Part shown: one piece after another, positions 1-11,200 of the stretch
How the letters are laid out: every line of letters begins with the position of its first letter
Position numbering within the stretch: the stretch's first letter is position 1
NCBI GenBank assembly: GCA_947169885.1
Contig: CAMVRM010000022.1
Coordinates: 1-45,958, forward strand
Direction: 5' to 3'
From: an uncultured Ruminococcus sp.
Lineage (GTDB): Bacteria; Bacillota; Clostridia; Oscillospirales; Ruminococcaceae
Length of the DNA stretch: 45,958 nucleotides
Translations under genes and position numbers: made by a program
The notes under the pieces: model-generated
The model's database searches: none
What the model saw: only the letters and a program-made list of their open reading frames with translations
Told to the model about the DNA's origin: nothing

Positions 1-61
1 GGAGTGGTTGTCTTTATTTTTTGTGCAGTTTTTTGGAGTGCTCATTTATAGTATATTATTA

Positions 62-220
62 TATGGTTATCCCTTTAACACACCAATATCTGATAGCCGT
101 AATTCAGCGTTCTTGGCAAGGGGCGACCCAACCCTCTACCCTTACGTAGGGGAGGGGCTATGTGGCACGCCGATTTACCACATCTGCCCAAAAATGTGGT
201 GTGTCAGGGGGATAACCATA
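62..220. mobile_element. MITE, copy A (159 bp)
   Basis: A non-coding 159-bp unit with 24-bp imperfect terminal inverted repeats (begins TATGGTTATCCC, ends GGGATAACCATA). An almost identical second copy lies at 45314-45490 in the same orientation. The interior holds a C-rich/G-rich hairpin around 131-157. It has no transposase, so it would be mobilised in trans. Unlike copy B it shows no matching target duplication: TATTATTA is on the left and AAAATGAA on the right. Its right end supplies a G-run just upstream of the next start codon. Confidence 0.85.
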
Positions 221-223
221 AAA

Positions 224-538
224 ATGAATAAAGAGGATCATCTTCATATCATGTCAAGTATCACCTATGGAATCAGTTCTTTAGACTTAAAAGAAAAGCA
301 GGCAGAGGTAATGAATGAATTATCCTGCCTGCTTGATCTGAGGAATACTAAATACGATGACAATATGGTAAGTATTATTCTTCAGCCGAGTGATATACCG
401 GATATAATTGCAAATCTTGTTATTCTTACAGCCTGCCTATCCGAAGAGACCCGTATGTATAAAGAATTATTCAAGGATTCACTCAACGGATATAAAGAAC
501 TGGCAGAAAAAATGCTTGACAGTAAGAAAGGTGAATAA
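224..538 (+). CDS. hypothetical protein, 104 aa
   Basis: I do not recognise this protein. It is a 104-residue, mostly helical, acidic soluble protein without a signal peptide or membrane segment. The open frame extends upstream to position 8, but that part translates the MITE, so the start is placed at the ATG at 224, four bases after the MITE ends. The only purine-rich sequence upstream is AGGGGG near 206-211, which is MITE-derived, so translation may now depend on the inserted element. It is followed by the dyad repeat at 563-578 and then by the next small gene. Function unknown. Confidence 0.55.
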   Translation: MNKEDHLHIMSSITYGISSLDLKEKQAEVMNELSCLLDLRNTKYDDNMVSIILQPSDIPDIIANLVILTACLSEETRMYKELFKDSLNGYKELAEKMLDSKKGE

Positions 539-562
539 TTAAACTTCGTCATTATATAAAAC

Positions 563-578
563 TCTGCCACATGGCAGA
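563..578. repeat. dyad repeat, copy 1
   Basis: Core CTGCCACATGGCAG at 564-577, extended by T on the left and A on the right. It is one of seven copies in the window. This one lies in the gap between the genes ending at 538 and starting at 612. Confidence 0.8.
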
Positions 579-611
579 AACCAACGAATCACTTGAAAGG
601 GGGTGAAACTC

Positions 612-833
612 ATGGCATTGGTATTAAAGCAGCGGGACAGCGCTCCGTGTCTGTATTTCACAGGTCACAAGTGCCGTATGGCTTCGGGCGTTGTTCCCGA
701 AACTACCGACAACGTGGAGCTTGCGAGGAAATATCATTCCTATGCTTCTGCAAGAAATGTATGTCAAAAGCTGTATTTGCTTTACGGCGTAAAATTCATA
801 GTGCAGTCTGTTCCAATCGAAGATACTGCGTAA
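612..833 (+). CDS. hypothetical protein, 73 aa
   Basis: A small unknown protein with three cysteines, starting MALVLKQRDSAPC. A GTG at 603 is in frame, but the purine-rich GAAAGGGGGTG at about 594-604 is spaced correctly for the ATG at 612, so 612 is preferred. It is followed 16 bases later by the next gene with its own AAGGAG site, and the two probably share an operon. No domain recognised. Confidence 0.6.
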   Translation: MALVLKQRDSAPCLYFTGHKCRMASGVVPETTDNVELARKYHSYASARNVCQKLYLLYGVKFIVQSVPIEDTA

Positions 834-849
834 AAAAGGAGATATTATT

Positions 850-1356
850 GTGAGAATAGTACCGACGGGGATAATCACTTCAGTGGTATTTGAAGCTACG
901 CTGCAAAGTGTGGCGCTGCATTTACCCTTAAGAATTGTCGAGGAGCTAAAGCTGAATGGCGGAGAGAACTTATACGGTTTTTTTACAACGCAAAAAGGCA
1001 GCAGAAACCATTTTGTGCTGGCACTTGATAAGCCTGATGGGATAGAGACTGTTAAGGTCAAGTATTTATCCTCCGGAAAAATACGCTATTATCCTAAAAA
1101 TTTAAGCGAGTTCACAGAGATCTCAAACTGTAGACCGTCAGCTTCATTTTACCGCTGCTATGAGGGGGATAAAATGATAGGTATATCTGTAAAAATGCTT
1201 TACCTTAAAGAGGTATGCACTTTTTGCAATTCTGAAACCGGGCTGTGTGCATTTGGCGGCAAATACATTTGTGTTGACTGTTTAAATGGGATAATTGAGG
1301 AATTTGGAAAACTCAAAGGAAACGATCTGTTAAAATCCAAAGGAAACGATGAGTAA
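850..1356 (+). CDS. hypothetical protein with C-terminal zinc-ribbon-like motif, 168 aa
   Basis: Starts at GTG 850 with AAGGAG upstream. The first about 110 residues look like a mixed beta fold and are not recognised. Near the C terminus two CxxC pairs (VCTFC about residue 121-125 and ICVDC about residue 139-143) could bind one zinc ion. This suggests a nucleic-acid or protein-binding module, but that is inference. The tail is lysine-rich and contains a short repeat (LKGNDLLKSKGNDE). The next gene follows after 18 bases containing AAAGGAGA, so co-transcription is likely. Confidence 0.6.
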   Translation: MRIVPTGIITSVVFEATLQSVALHLPLRIVEELKLNGGENLYGFFTTQKGSRNHFVLALDKPDGIETVKVKYLSSGKIRYYPKNLSEFTEISNCRPSASFYRCYEGDKMIGISVKMLYLKEVCTFCNSETGLCAFGGKYICVDCLNGIIEEFGKLKGNDLLKSKGNDE

Positions 1357-1374
1357 TAACAAAGGAGAAAGAAC

Positions 1375-2193
1375 ATGAAATTTGATGTAACAGTAACCAC
1401 TAACGGAGTAGACCAGTACAATGCTAAGGTCGATGAGAGCATGAAGGAGGGACAGACCCGAAAGAGCAGACTGCTTGCGTTTTCAAGCATACACTTCGAT
1501 GATTCCGACATAATGGTGTCGAACATTAAGCTTTACGAGGTCTACAAGGTAAACGAACAGACAGGCGAAACTGAAAACAAGCTTTTTATCTCCATGCCGC
1601 ACACTATGGGCATAGACAGGGAAACGGGCAGGCGTGAGACAAAGGATGTATTTTTCGCCTACAAGCCCGAAACAAGGGCGGCTATGGACAGGGCGATCAT
1701 CGGAGAGTTTCAGCACATGGTAAAGTCTGAAAAGACTTACAGCAGAGGCTACTATGACCCGCCTGCACTCAAAGAGATCAATGCAAATATCAATGACATA
1801 ACAGTAACGCCAAGAAAAACACCGCCTTCGTCTGAGCGTGACAGATCGGTGGGTATGGCATATATCACGCTTGGCGGCAGCGAGGGTTCGCCTGAGTTTG
1901 GTATACGCAGTATATCACTTGTGCCGCCCACAACACCGAGCAGTGAAAAACCCATCATCATTTCTTCTCCCTCTGAAAAAGTATTCAAATACAACAAGGA
2001 GGACGGCTCATACACGGAAGCCTTTCAGAACTCCGTGGTGATAGTAAACAAAGATAAGTATGCACAGCTAAGTCAGCAGCTTTATCAGCAGCTTGCCGCC
2101 AAAAACGGCATTGAGCTGACAAACGAACAGCAGCAAGAGCAGGAACAGACTGCGGCTGCAAGAAGACCGCATATGCGCTCAAAACCGAGGTAA
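1375..2193 (+). CDS. protein with two tandem SpoVG-like domains, 272 aa
   Basis: Residues about 26-110 match the layout of SpoVG: a strand after an initial SRLLAFSSI, then VSNIKLYEV, FISMP and a conserved tail ending in an AMDRAIIGEF helix. Residues about 155-245 repeat the plan (GMAYITLGG, FGIRSISLV, then NSVVIVNKDKYAQLSQQLY). SpoVG is a small DNA/RNA-binding regulator of Firmicutes, usually about 90 residues and single-domain. This ICE-encoded protein appears to be a duplicated, diverged version. The C terminus is glutamine-rich and ends in basic residues. It has an AAAGGAGAAAG ribosome site and a strong terminator after it at 2232-2270. A nucleic-acid-binding regulator of element genes is inferred. 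Confidence 0.65.
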   Translation: MKFDVTVTTNGVDQYNAKVDESMKEGQTRKSRLLAFSSIHFDDSDIMVSNIKLYEVYKVNEQTGETENKLFISMPHTMGIDRETGRRETKDVFFAYKPETRAAMDRAIIGEFQHMVKSEKTYSRGYYDPPALKEINANINDITVTPRKTPPSSERDRSVGMAYITLGGSEGSPEFGIRSISLVPPTTPSSEKPIIISSPSEKVFKYNKEDGSYTEAFQNSVVIVNKDKYAQLSQQLYQQLAAKNGIELTNEQQQEQEQTAAARRPHMRSKPR

Positions 2194-2231
2194 GACCAAA
2201 ACCAAAAAAGGCAAAATATGATCTAAAACAG

Positions 2232-2270
2232 CCGCATGACAGCCCTATGAACTGTCATGCGGTTTATTTT
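2232..2270 (+). terminator. Rho-independent terminator after the SpoVG-like gene
   Basis: A perfect 11-bp stem (CCGCATGACAG at 2232-2242 with CTGTCATGCGG at 2252-2262) and a 9-base loop are followed by TTTATTTT. It separates the first small-gene operon from the giant gene. Confidence 0.9.
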
Positions 2271-2293
2271 CTAAAAGAAAGAAGGATTTTTAT

Positions 2294-5200
2294 ATGTCTA
2301 AACTCGCAGCTATCGCTGAAAGATACGAGGAGTCGTTAAAAAAAGCCGGCGATAATTACAAGGATTTTTTAGGTTTTGCTTCAAGGCTTTACACCATGAG
2401 TTTTTCCGATGCGGTGACTTTATACTATTATGACCCAGCTGTTACTTCGGCTGCCGGCTCTAAAGAATGGCAGGAGGTCGGGCGCAGGGTAAAGCGTGAT
2501 GCAAAGGGTATACCCGTTATCCGTGAGGACGGAAAGGGTGTGCTGCTTTTCAGAGAAAGTGATACCGTAGAGATACCACGTCTGAAAATCAATGATGAGC
2601 CTGCTGTATCATTACCGGGAAGTTGGACTATCAAGGCTGACGATCAGTACAGCATAAATAAGCTTTTCAGGCAAAGATACGAAAAAAGATTCATGTCCTT
2701 CGGGCAGGCGTTAGACCATATCGTTTCAGAAAACACAGAGGATCACATTTCCGATATATACGATCTGTGCAGACAAAGAGGATATAGTGAGGAAGCCGCT
2801 GATAAAACAGCATATTCCTTTGAAAGCTGCTGCCGTTACTCTGCGGCAGTCCGCTGTGAGTACGGGTCAGGGGATACTTCGCTGTCGGCTTCGAGAGAAT
2901 TATATATAGACAATGCGCTGCGTTCAGATACAGATCTGTTTAAGAAATTCTGTATCATGGTGCATAACAGCACCTCAGAGATACTTTCTGAGATCGAAAG
3001 CACAGTTACAGAGTATTACAAGGAAAATAATAAAAGCGTTGAACAGGCAGCAGAGGAAAAGAACAAGGTCACAGCACCCGATCATTGGGCGCTTTTGTCT
3101 CAGACCTTTCCAAATATGTTTGACGGAGAGCCTAAAAACGCTTATGAGATATACGAAGATAAAAACGGGAACAGAACAGAGCTGCGTTTTCTGACACATG
3201 GCAGAAAGTTTACGGCAGCCGAGATACTGACAGACGATCATGAGCCTGTTCGTATACCGATGAACGAAGCAGAAGGAATAAATGCTGATGACCTTGCATA
3301 CCTTACCAAAATGCTTCAAAGCTTTGACCACAGTTCAAACACCATTGCAGACTACATGAGCGTTGACGAATACATGAATATGCTGGATTCTGCAACGCTG
3401 TCTCTTGATGCCTATGACCTGCATATCAACCTTTCAGCAGTGGAAGAACTGGTATTCGTTGTATTTGAGAGCGAAAAAGGCAAGGGCGGCGGAGATGTAT
3501 TTCTCAACGAATACGGTTTCATTCAGTTCAATGATTACAGGGGCGGACACAAGGTAACATATTATGACCCTATGGAACCCGATGAATGTGCGGCTCTTGA
3601 AAAGGATGTTACCGACTTTATTATGACTTCAAGCAATATACAGCTCAGAGCCATTAAGGATAAAAAGATCACATATATCCCGCTTGTGAATAATGCAGAA
3701 CTGAGAACGGCGCTGAAACACATTTCCGACTATATTTACAGCGAGTTTGATGAGGAGTTTGATATTTCGGCAGCGCTTAACAGACCGGATAACATAGGGC
3801 TTGCTTACACCACTATTGATGATGACAACGATACTGAACATGATGTGAACGTTTATGCCGATCTGAATGCACTTGAACTTGTGACCGAGATAGATGGTAA
3901 GGTCTTCAAGAGTGAAAAGTATGAAAGCATCGGGCAAATGGACAGGAACGTTTTTGACGGACTAAAGTTTGATGAGCTTTTTGTATTCACCTCTGATGAG
4001 TATGCAAGGATAACAAAGGAATATGGCATAAACGAGCCTGCTGCTAACTCAGAACAGGAAACAGAGGATATTGACAGCGAGGAAGAAAACGTAGTATCAG
4101 TGCTGATACCGCCGATAACCGATGAAAATATCATATATGCAGTCTTAAAGCACGATCAGTTTTTCAGCAAAACAGCAGAGGAAATAAGCGAATACTTTTC
4201 CGCAAACGCTGACACCGATGAGCGTATCTCGTTCTTAAAGGAAACGATAAATGACGATTATTCGCAGATATTCCTGGGTGACGGTGAGGACGTATACGGC
4301 TACAAGACCTATGACTGGGGTATGGTCATATGGGAGGGCAGCTACCTCGTGAAAACCAAAAAGCGTGATATTCCGTGGGACGAGCTTGCGGAGATCTACG
4401 CTCACATGGCTGAAAACGGCTTGCTCACAGCGGAGAATGCTGTCACCTCCGATGAGGTGTATTTTACCTCAGATGATGAAAATATTGAGCAAGCTGACAC
4501 AAATGACAACGGTGAGCAGCAGTCATTTTTTGCAGACCTTGCAGACACTCCTGCGGAGCAGACGGTTTCTTCTAAAAAGAAAAGCAAAAAAACAAACCGC
4601 AGGTCTGACAGAAAGCTGCTGCCTGCAAGTGAGATAACCGATGAGATGGTGGACTTCGTGCTTCGCTGCGGAAGTACCGAGAGAAAGTCACTTGAAAGAA
4701 TTGTGGCATTTTATCAGAAGGACAAGTCCGAATCTGACAATGCAGAGTTTCTGAAGGAGGAATTTTGCGGGCGACACAGTATCGCAGGAAGCTATCTTCC
4801 CACAAGCGATATTATATCGTTGGGACAGATAAGCAGGCTGAAAGTGACGTCATCTGACAGCAGAGGATATTATTATCCGATCACCGGCGAGGGCGAAGTG
4901 CAGCTCACAGCAAGGTTTGAGGGATCGGGTATCACCATTGGCGGCGGTGAGAGATCATCAGCTGCTGTTTGCCGAACCATAACGTGGGAGGAAGCTGCCG
5001 AACGCATCGAAGCTATGTTTTCAAGCGGAAGCTACTGCGCTAAGGAAATCATCGACCGGGCAGAGGACAACGAATCAAAGGATATAGCTGAAAGCCTGTG
5101 GTATCTGCATCAGGACACAGACCACGAGATATATCAGTTTTTTATTTCCGATGAAATGTTCAGGGGCGGTTTCCCCGACAGCACTGAACGGATAAGGCAC

Positions 5201-8200
5201 TCGCTCCGTGACCCCGATACTCTTGAAAGCTATATCAGCGGTATGGAAAAGCTTATATCTGACTATGCTGAAAACCGTGACATAATGCGTTTTCATTTCC
5301 ATGAGCCATATGTTCTACTGAACAAACTCAGAGATCTGCGTATTGAGCGCAGGGATTTTGATGCGGTCATTGATAAGCAGCCTGACTATGAGCATTTTGT
5401 TTCGGACGATGAGATAGACGATATTATACTTGGTTCGCATTTTGATAAGAAATTTGAGTTTGCAGGATTTTTTGCAGAAGAACACACCGACAAGGAAAAG
5501 GCTTCATTTGTCAAAAAGTATCACGGTACAGGCGGTCACTCCATGCGTGGCGGCTGGGTGTCCTACGATCACAAGGACTATTCCTATCAGCGTGGTGACT
5601 ATGATGAAAACAACTGCACCAAAATGATCTCATGGGCGGAATACGCAAGCCGTGTAGAAACCTTTATAAACGCAGGAACATATATCACCCGTGCAGATCA
5701 TCTTGAAAGAGTGCGTGACTGCCTGTGGAATATTAAGCGCTATATCGAAAGTCAGAATGAGAACAGGGAAAATGCTGCATTCAATACCGATTATGAATAC
5801 AAACAATATGAGAAAAATATCGGCATACTCAACGATTACGGCATAAGGACAGATATTGTTTTACAGCGGCTCACCGGAAAGATAGTGAGTATGTCTGCAT
5901 CTGATCTTCGTGAGGGCGATATTATCCGCTATGACGGTCACGTTATGGAGGTAGAGCAGGTCGGCAGCAGCGGTATAACCATGAAATACAACGATGCCGA
6001 TACCTTCGGAGGGATACTTCAGAGCAGCCGTCTTGGTATCATTCATGATGAATGGGTGGACGAAATGAACGAAAAGGGCATCGTTCTTATCAGCCGCAAA
6101 AGGACTGATGAGCAGGAGATCACTTACGATGACGATGAAGAAATAGGCACTCCTGTAACTATCGACCTGACAGACACACAGGATACACCCGAAAAGCTCT
6201 CTGTTAAAAACAGCATAGAAAACTCCAACTACAATAATCTGTGCAGGCTCTATCCTAACGTTATGAATGGCTCTCATGTATCTGAGGTCTACGGTGCAGA
6301 TGGCTTTGATGATCTTGTTATCGACCGATACGGAACACAGCTTATTATGTCGCACAACTACGTTCAAAACGGCGATATAATGTATGACCCACGCATTGAC
6401 TTTGTTATCGACGATGATAAACGCTCTGTAACGCCTTACAGCTATGAAAATTCGGGACTTGGTGTTTATGACGAGTACACAGAGGGTTCGGCAGGACAAA
6501 AGGATTGCAGCAGCTTTGTTAAAACGTGGCTGAATAACATAGAACAGCAGCCGTACAAGCTTGAAAGGGTGTATCTGACCTACAATGACTGTGACCTTAC
6601 CGTTGACTATGATGAAAACGGTGAGATAAAAGCCATAGACGGCGATGATGCTGCAAGGGCTGCATACATTAAGGATAACAATATTTCTCTTAAAGCAGAA
6701 AAGCTGCACAGAGTAATAACAAACGCAGGCTTTGACGGCGGTATAGACGACAAGTTGGAATATACCACACTTGAAGAAGCTGTTAAGGCAGGAGACAGCT
6801 ATTTATCCGAGGGGTATCTCGGATATGCAGTCCTGAATAGTGAAACAAAGATCATTGAAAGGATCGAGGGCGATTTCCCAGCCGATGAAGCATTCAGCGA
6901 TGAGGTACTCAGCATCAACGGCATGACAAAACGCAGCAAGGGCAGTATTGCGATACATAAGGTAGGTGATTTCTATGAGATATACGGTGAGGAAGCTGCT
7001 GCCGCTTCAAAGGAGCTGGGGCTTTATCTCACGAAAAAACAGGGCAGAGAAATGTGCGGCTTTCCCGATCACGCAAAAGATGAATACTGCGACAAGCTGC
7101 GTGATGCAGGATATTTAGTGGTTAATATGTCTGCAAGCGATGAGCAGACGGCAGAAAACACTCTGACAGTCGGTGATGTCATTTATATGCCGCCGCTTAA
7201 AACGATAGGCGTTAATGGCAAGCCATATATGTCAAAGGGATATTATGGGGAAATAACCTCCGCAGATGATTCGGGTGCAAGGCTCGACACCTTTGCTGAT
7301 GCAGAGCTTACCGAGAGCAGGGGGGAGCATTATTTTCAGTCCAATACTGACACATGGCAGCATAAGCTTGAAACAAGAGGATACAGATACATAGGCAGAG
7401 CCGATATTATCCGTAGTCAGAGGGAGCAGAACAGCACTCGGCTAAAGGAGATAGTGTTCGTATGCAGTGCAGATAAAGCTGTTCTTTCTGAGATAAAGGA
7501 TATTGTGCTGTCATACGGCTCGACTGTTACTGACGGGAACAAGCTGACACTCTTCACCTCTGAGAATTACATTGATGAACTGAAAAGGATCGTCGATGAC
7601 TTCGGCGGCGGTATGATTCTTGACAGTGAAAATAATCAGATATATCCCGAAATACAGCCTGTGAAGAAACTTGCTCCGGATGAAGTGGCTGTAGGTGACA
7701 GATTCCGTCATGTTGTAACGGGAGAGATCGCAGAGGTGGTTTCACTCAGCGGTGCGCTGGATTTCTACACCGATCAATGCACTGTTACAACTGACAAGGG
7801 CAGCTATGCCGTTACCGAAAACATAAGCTATGACAAACTGCTGAATACGGCTTTTTATGAATATATAGGCAAGGCTGAACCCGAAAAGGAACAGAACAAT
7901 ATTCCGGAGATAAAGAATCTTTCTCAGATGAAAAAGAAGCTTAGACCGGGAATGCTTTTTGAGGTAACAGCTCATCATCGTACCGACAGCATCGGTGAAT
8001 ACAGAGTGATAACTTCGGTAAGTACCGTTGATTTTACTTCACGAAAGGTAAATGAAAACGGTGAGCCTTACGGCAGAGAAATCCACATGGAGTTTGACAA
8101 AGCCAAAAACTGGACTTTCGATGAGGGCGAAATGACTTACCGTTATGAAACGGGCGAGCTGGTCATGGGCTTTCGTCTTGTGGATAGTGTGGCTGAAAAG

Positions 8201-11200
8201 ACACAGACTGTGACCGAAAGCACCGATGAAAACAACGCAGAACAGCTTTCAATGTTCGATGCTCCGGCAGCACCGCAGATCATAGAGCCTGCAAAAGAAG
8301 CTGTCACAGAAGAAAACTCTGCCACATGGCAGAAAACAAGCGCACTGAACTATGTCTATGATCCTGCAAACCTACCCGAAAAGGGAGCAAGAAAGCGGTT
8401 TGAAGCAAATTACGAAGCGGTTTCTCTGCTTAAAAGAATAGAAGCTGAGGGCAGGAACGCAACAGCCGATGAACAGAAAATACTTGCCCGTTATGTCGGG
8501 TGGGGAGGACTTTCGGCAGCCTTTGACCCGAATAATTCTTCATGGACAGGAGAATACAACAGACTTAAAGAACTGCTGGACGAAAAAGAATACAGTGCTG
8601 CAAGATCGTCGGTGCTTACTGCCTACTATTCCTCGCCTGAGATCATCGAAGGAATTTATGAAGCATTGAACGGCATGGGCTTTAAGGGCGGAAACGTTCT
8701 TGAACCGTCAATGGGTATCGGAAACTTTTTTGCACAGTACCCCTATAAGTGGAAGAACAGCTCTCATCTTTACGGTGTGGAGCTTGACGATATTACCGGG
8801 CGTATAGCAAAGCTGCTCTACCCCGAAGCAGATATACAGATAAAGGGCTTTGAAAAGACCGCATACACAGACAACAGCTTTGACGTTGTTATCGGAAATA
8901 TACCCTTTGGTGATTTCAAGGTCAACGACAAGCGCTACAACAAGCATAATCTTAATATCCACGATTATTTCCTTGCAAAGTCCTTAGATCAGGTACGCCC
9001 CGGCGGAGTTATCGCAGTTGTCACCTCAACGTTTACGCTGGATAAAAGGACTGAAAAATTCAGAAATTACCTTGCCGGGCGCTGCGATCTTCTCGGTGCG
9101 GTAAGGCTGCCAAAGGGAACCTTTGCAGATACAGACACAGCAAGCGATATACTGTTCTTGCAGAAGCGTGAGGGTGTAAACACCATAATGCCCGAATGGA
9201 CAAAGGTTGGCTGCAACTCAGACGGCTTCAAACTTAATGAGTATTTTATACAGCACCCCGATATGATACTGGGAACGATAAAGAAAAATACACGCTTCGG
9301 AGAGGAGAGTGAGAATATCGACATAATCGCTGACCCGTCAAGGGGAAGTCTCAGAGAACAGATACAGGAAGCAGTATCCAAAATTCATGGGTGGATAGGT
9401 CAGTCACAGCTTGTACGGCTTGCTACAAAGGATACAGACGGCGAGGATATTATCGCATCAGACCCAAACGTGCCGAATCAGACCTACACTATCCTTGAAA
9501 ACGGAGAGGTCTATTTCCGCAGCAATGAGATAATGCAGAAGTGCAAGGAAAGCGGAAAGAGGCTTGACAGGATAAAAGGAATGTGCAGGATAAGGGACAT
9601 TGGTATGCAGCTTATCCGTGCGGAAGCAAACGGCTGTGATGACAAGACCATGATACTCATGCAGGAACAGCTTAATGCAGAGTACGACAGGTTCGTGAAA
9701 AAATTCGGGTATTTATCCGACAGCGCAAACGCTGTTTTCTCAGATGACCGCTATTATAATACGATCTGTTCCTTTGAATCCAAGCAGGAAAAAGAGGGAG
9801 AGAAGGTAAAGTATGTTAAGGCAGCTATCTTTTATCGCAGGACTATCCAGCCCGAAGTTGAGGTGCTGAAAGCCGACACCCCGGAGGACGCACTTATCGT
9901 TTCGATAGACAAGCTGTGCAGAGTGGATATAGGCTATATGTCTGAACTTACCTCGATGCCGCCGGAGGATATTATTCTTTCTCTTAAAGGAAAAATTTAC
10001 AGAGACCCCGAAATGATAAAGGCTGACGATCCCCTGTCGGGATATGTGGAAGCAAGCGAATATCTTTCGGGTGACGTAAGACACAAGCTTGCAGCGGCAA
10101 AGCTTAGGGCTGAGATAGAACCCGATTATGAGGAAAACATAGCGGCTCTTGAAAGCATACAGCCTCCGCTGCTCCAGCCGGGAGACATTGTTCTCCAACT
10201 GGGACACCCGATAGTGGAGATCGACGATTACAACACATTTATAGAGGAGTATGCAAATGTAAACGTAGAATACCGTAATACAGTAATGCGGACACCTATG
10301 GGCGAGTTCAAGCTTGCAAACCGCAGCTTCGGCACAACAGAAGCAGAAACAGCAATCTACGGCACGAAAAGAATGGACTGCTATGAGATACTTGTGCGGC
10401 TGCTCAACGGACGTGACCTCAAGGTAAATGACCGTGTTGACCTGCCTGACGGGTCATGCAGATACGTTGTCAACGAAGCCGAAACAAGACGGGCGCAGGA
10501 AAAGGGCAAGCAGATGGACGCTGCATTTAAAAAGTGGATATGGGAAGACCCGGACAGAAGCGACAAGTATGTAAAGCTGTACAACGATAAATACAACTGC
10601 CTTGTGCTTAGGTCTTATGACGGTGCAGAGCTGTCTCATCCGGGCATGAACCCCGATATTAACTTATATCCGCATCAGCAGAATGCCGTAGCAAGAGCAA
10701 TGTACGGAAATATGCTGCTTGCTCACGATGTTGGTGCAGGCAAGACCTTTACAATGGGCTGCATAGCCGCCGACAAGGTATCAAGAGGACTGGCTTCAAG
10801 GGTACTATGGCTGTCTCCAAAGTCGATAATCAAGCAGAGCGCAGATGAGGTGCAGAAGCTTTATCCTAACCTGAAAATATATGTGCTGTCCGATAAGCTC
10901 AGCACAAAGAAAGAGCGTCAGCGCTCAGTAGCATCTATCCTGTCCTCAGATGCCGAGGTGGTATTTATGACCCCAGAAACCTTTGGAATGATACCTATGA
11001 GCAATGAATATCAGATCGACTATCTTAACAGAAAGAAAGCAGAGTATCGTGCTTATCTTGAAGGCTTAGGGTCGAGCCGCTGGGCAACGGCAGAGGAGAA
11101 AATAAGTATCAAGGCTATCGAAAAGGAGATAAAAAACCTTGAAGAACGAACAGCGGTGCTTATGGAAAAGCACAGCGACAACAGCTATAACTTTGAGGAT

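Noticed and set aside
8-223. N-terminal extension of the first gene through the MITE
   Set aside because: The extension translates the transposable element, including its inverted repeats.
3188-3208. Eighth dyad-like site (CTGACACATGGCAG)
   Set aside because: The left arm has a mismatch and it lies in ordinary coding sequence in a different frame from copy 2; probably chance.
5861-6709. 282-codon open frame on the minus strand inside the giant gene
   Set aside because: It is antisense to a clearly coding region, has no ribosome site, and its composition is that of a shadow frame.
7345-7365. Another dyad-like site (TGACACATGGCAG)
   Set aside because: Flanking symmetry is lost on both sides, so it is likely coincidental.
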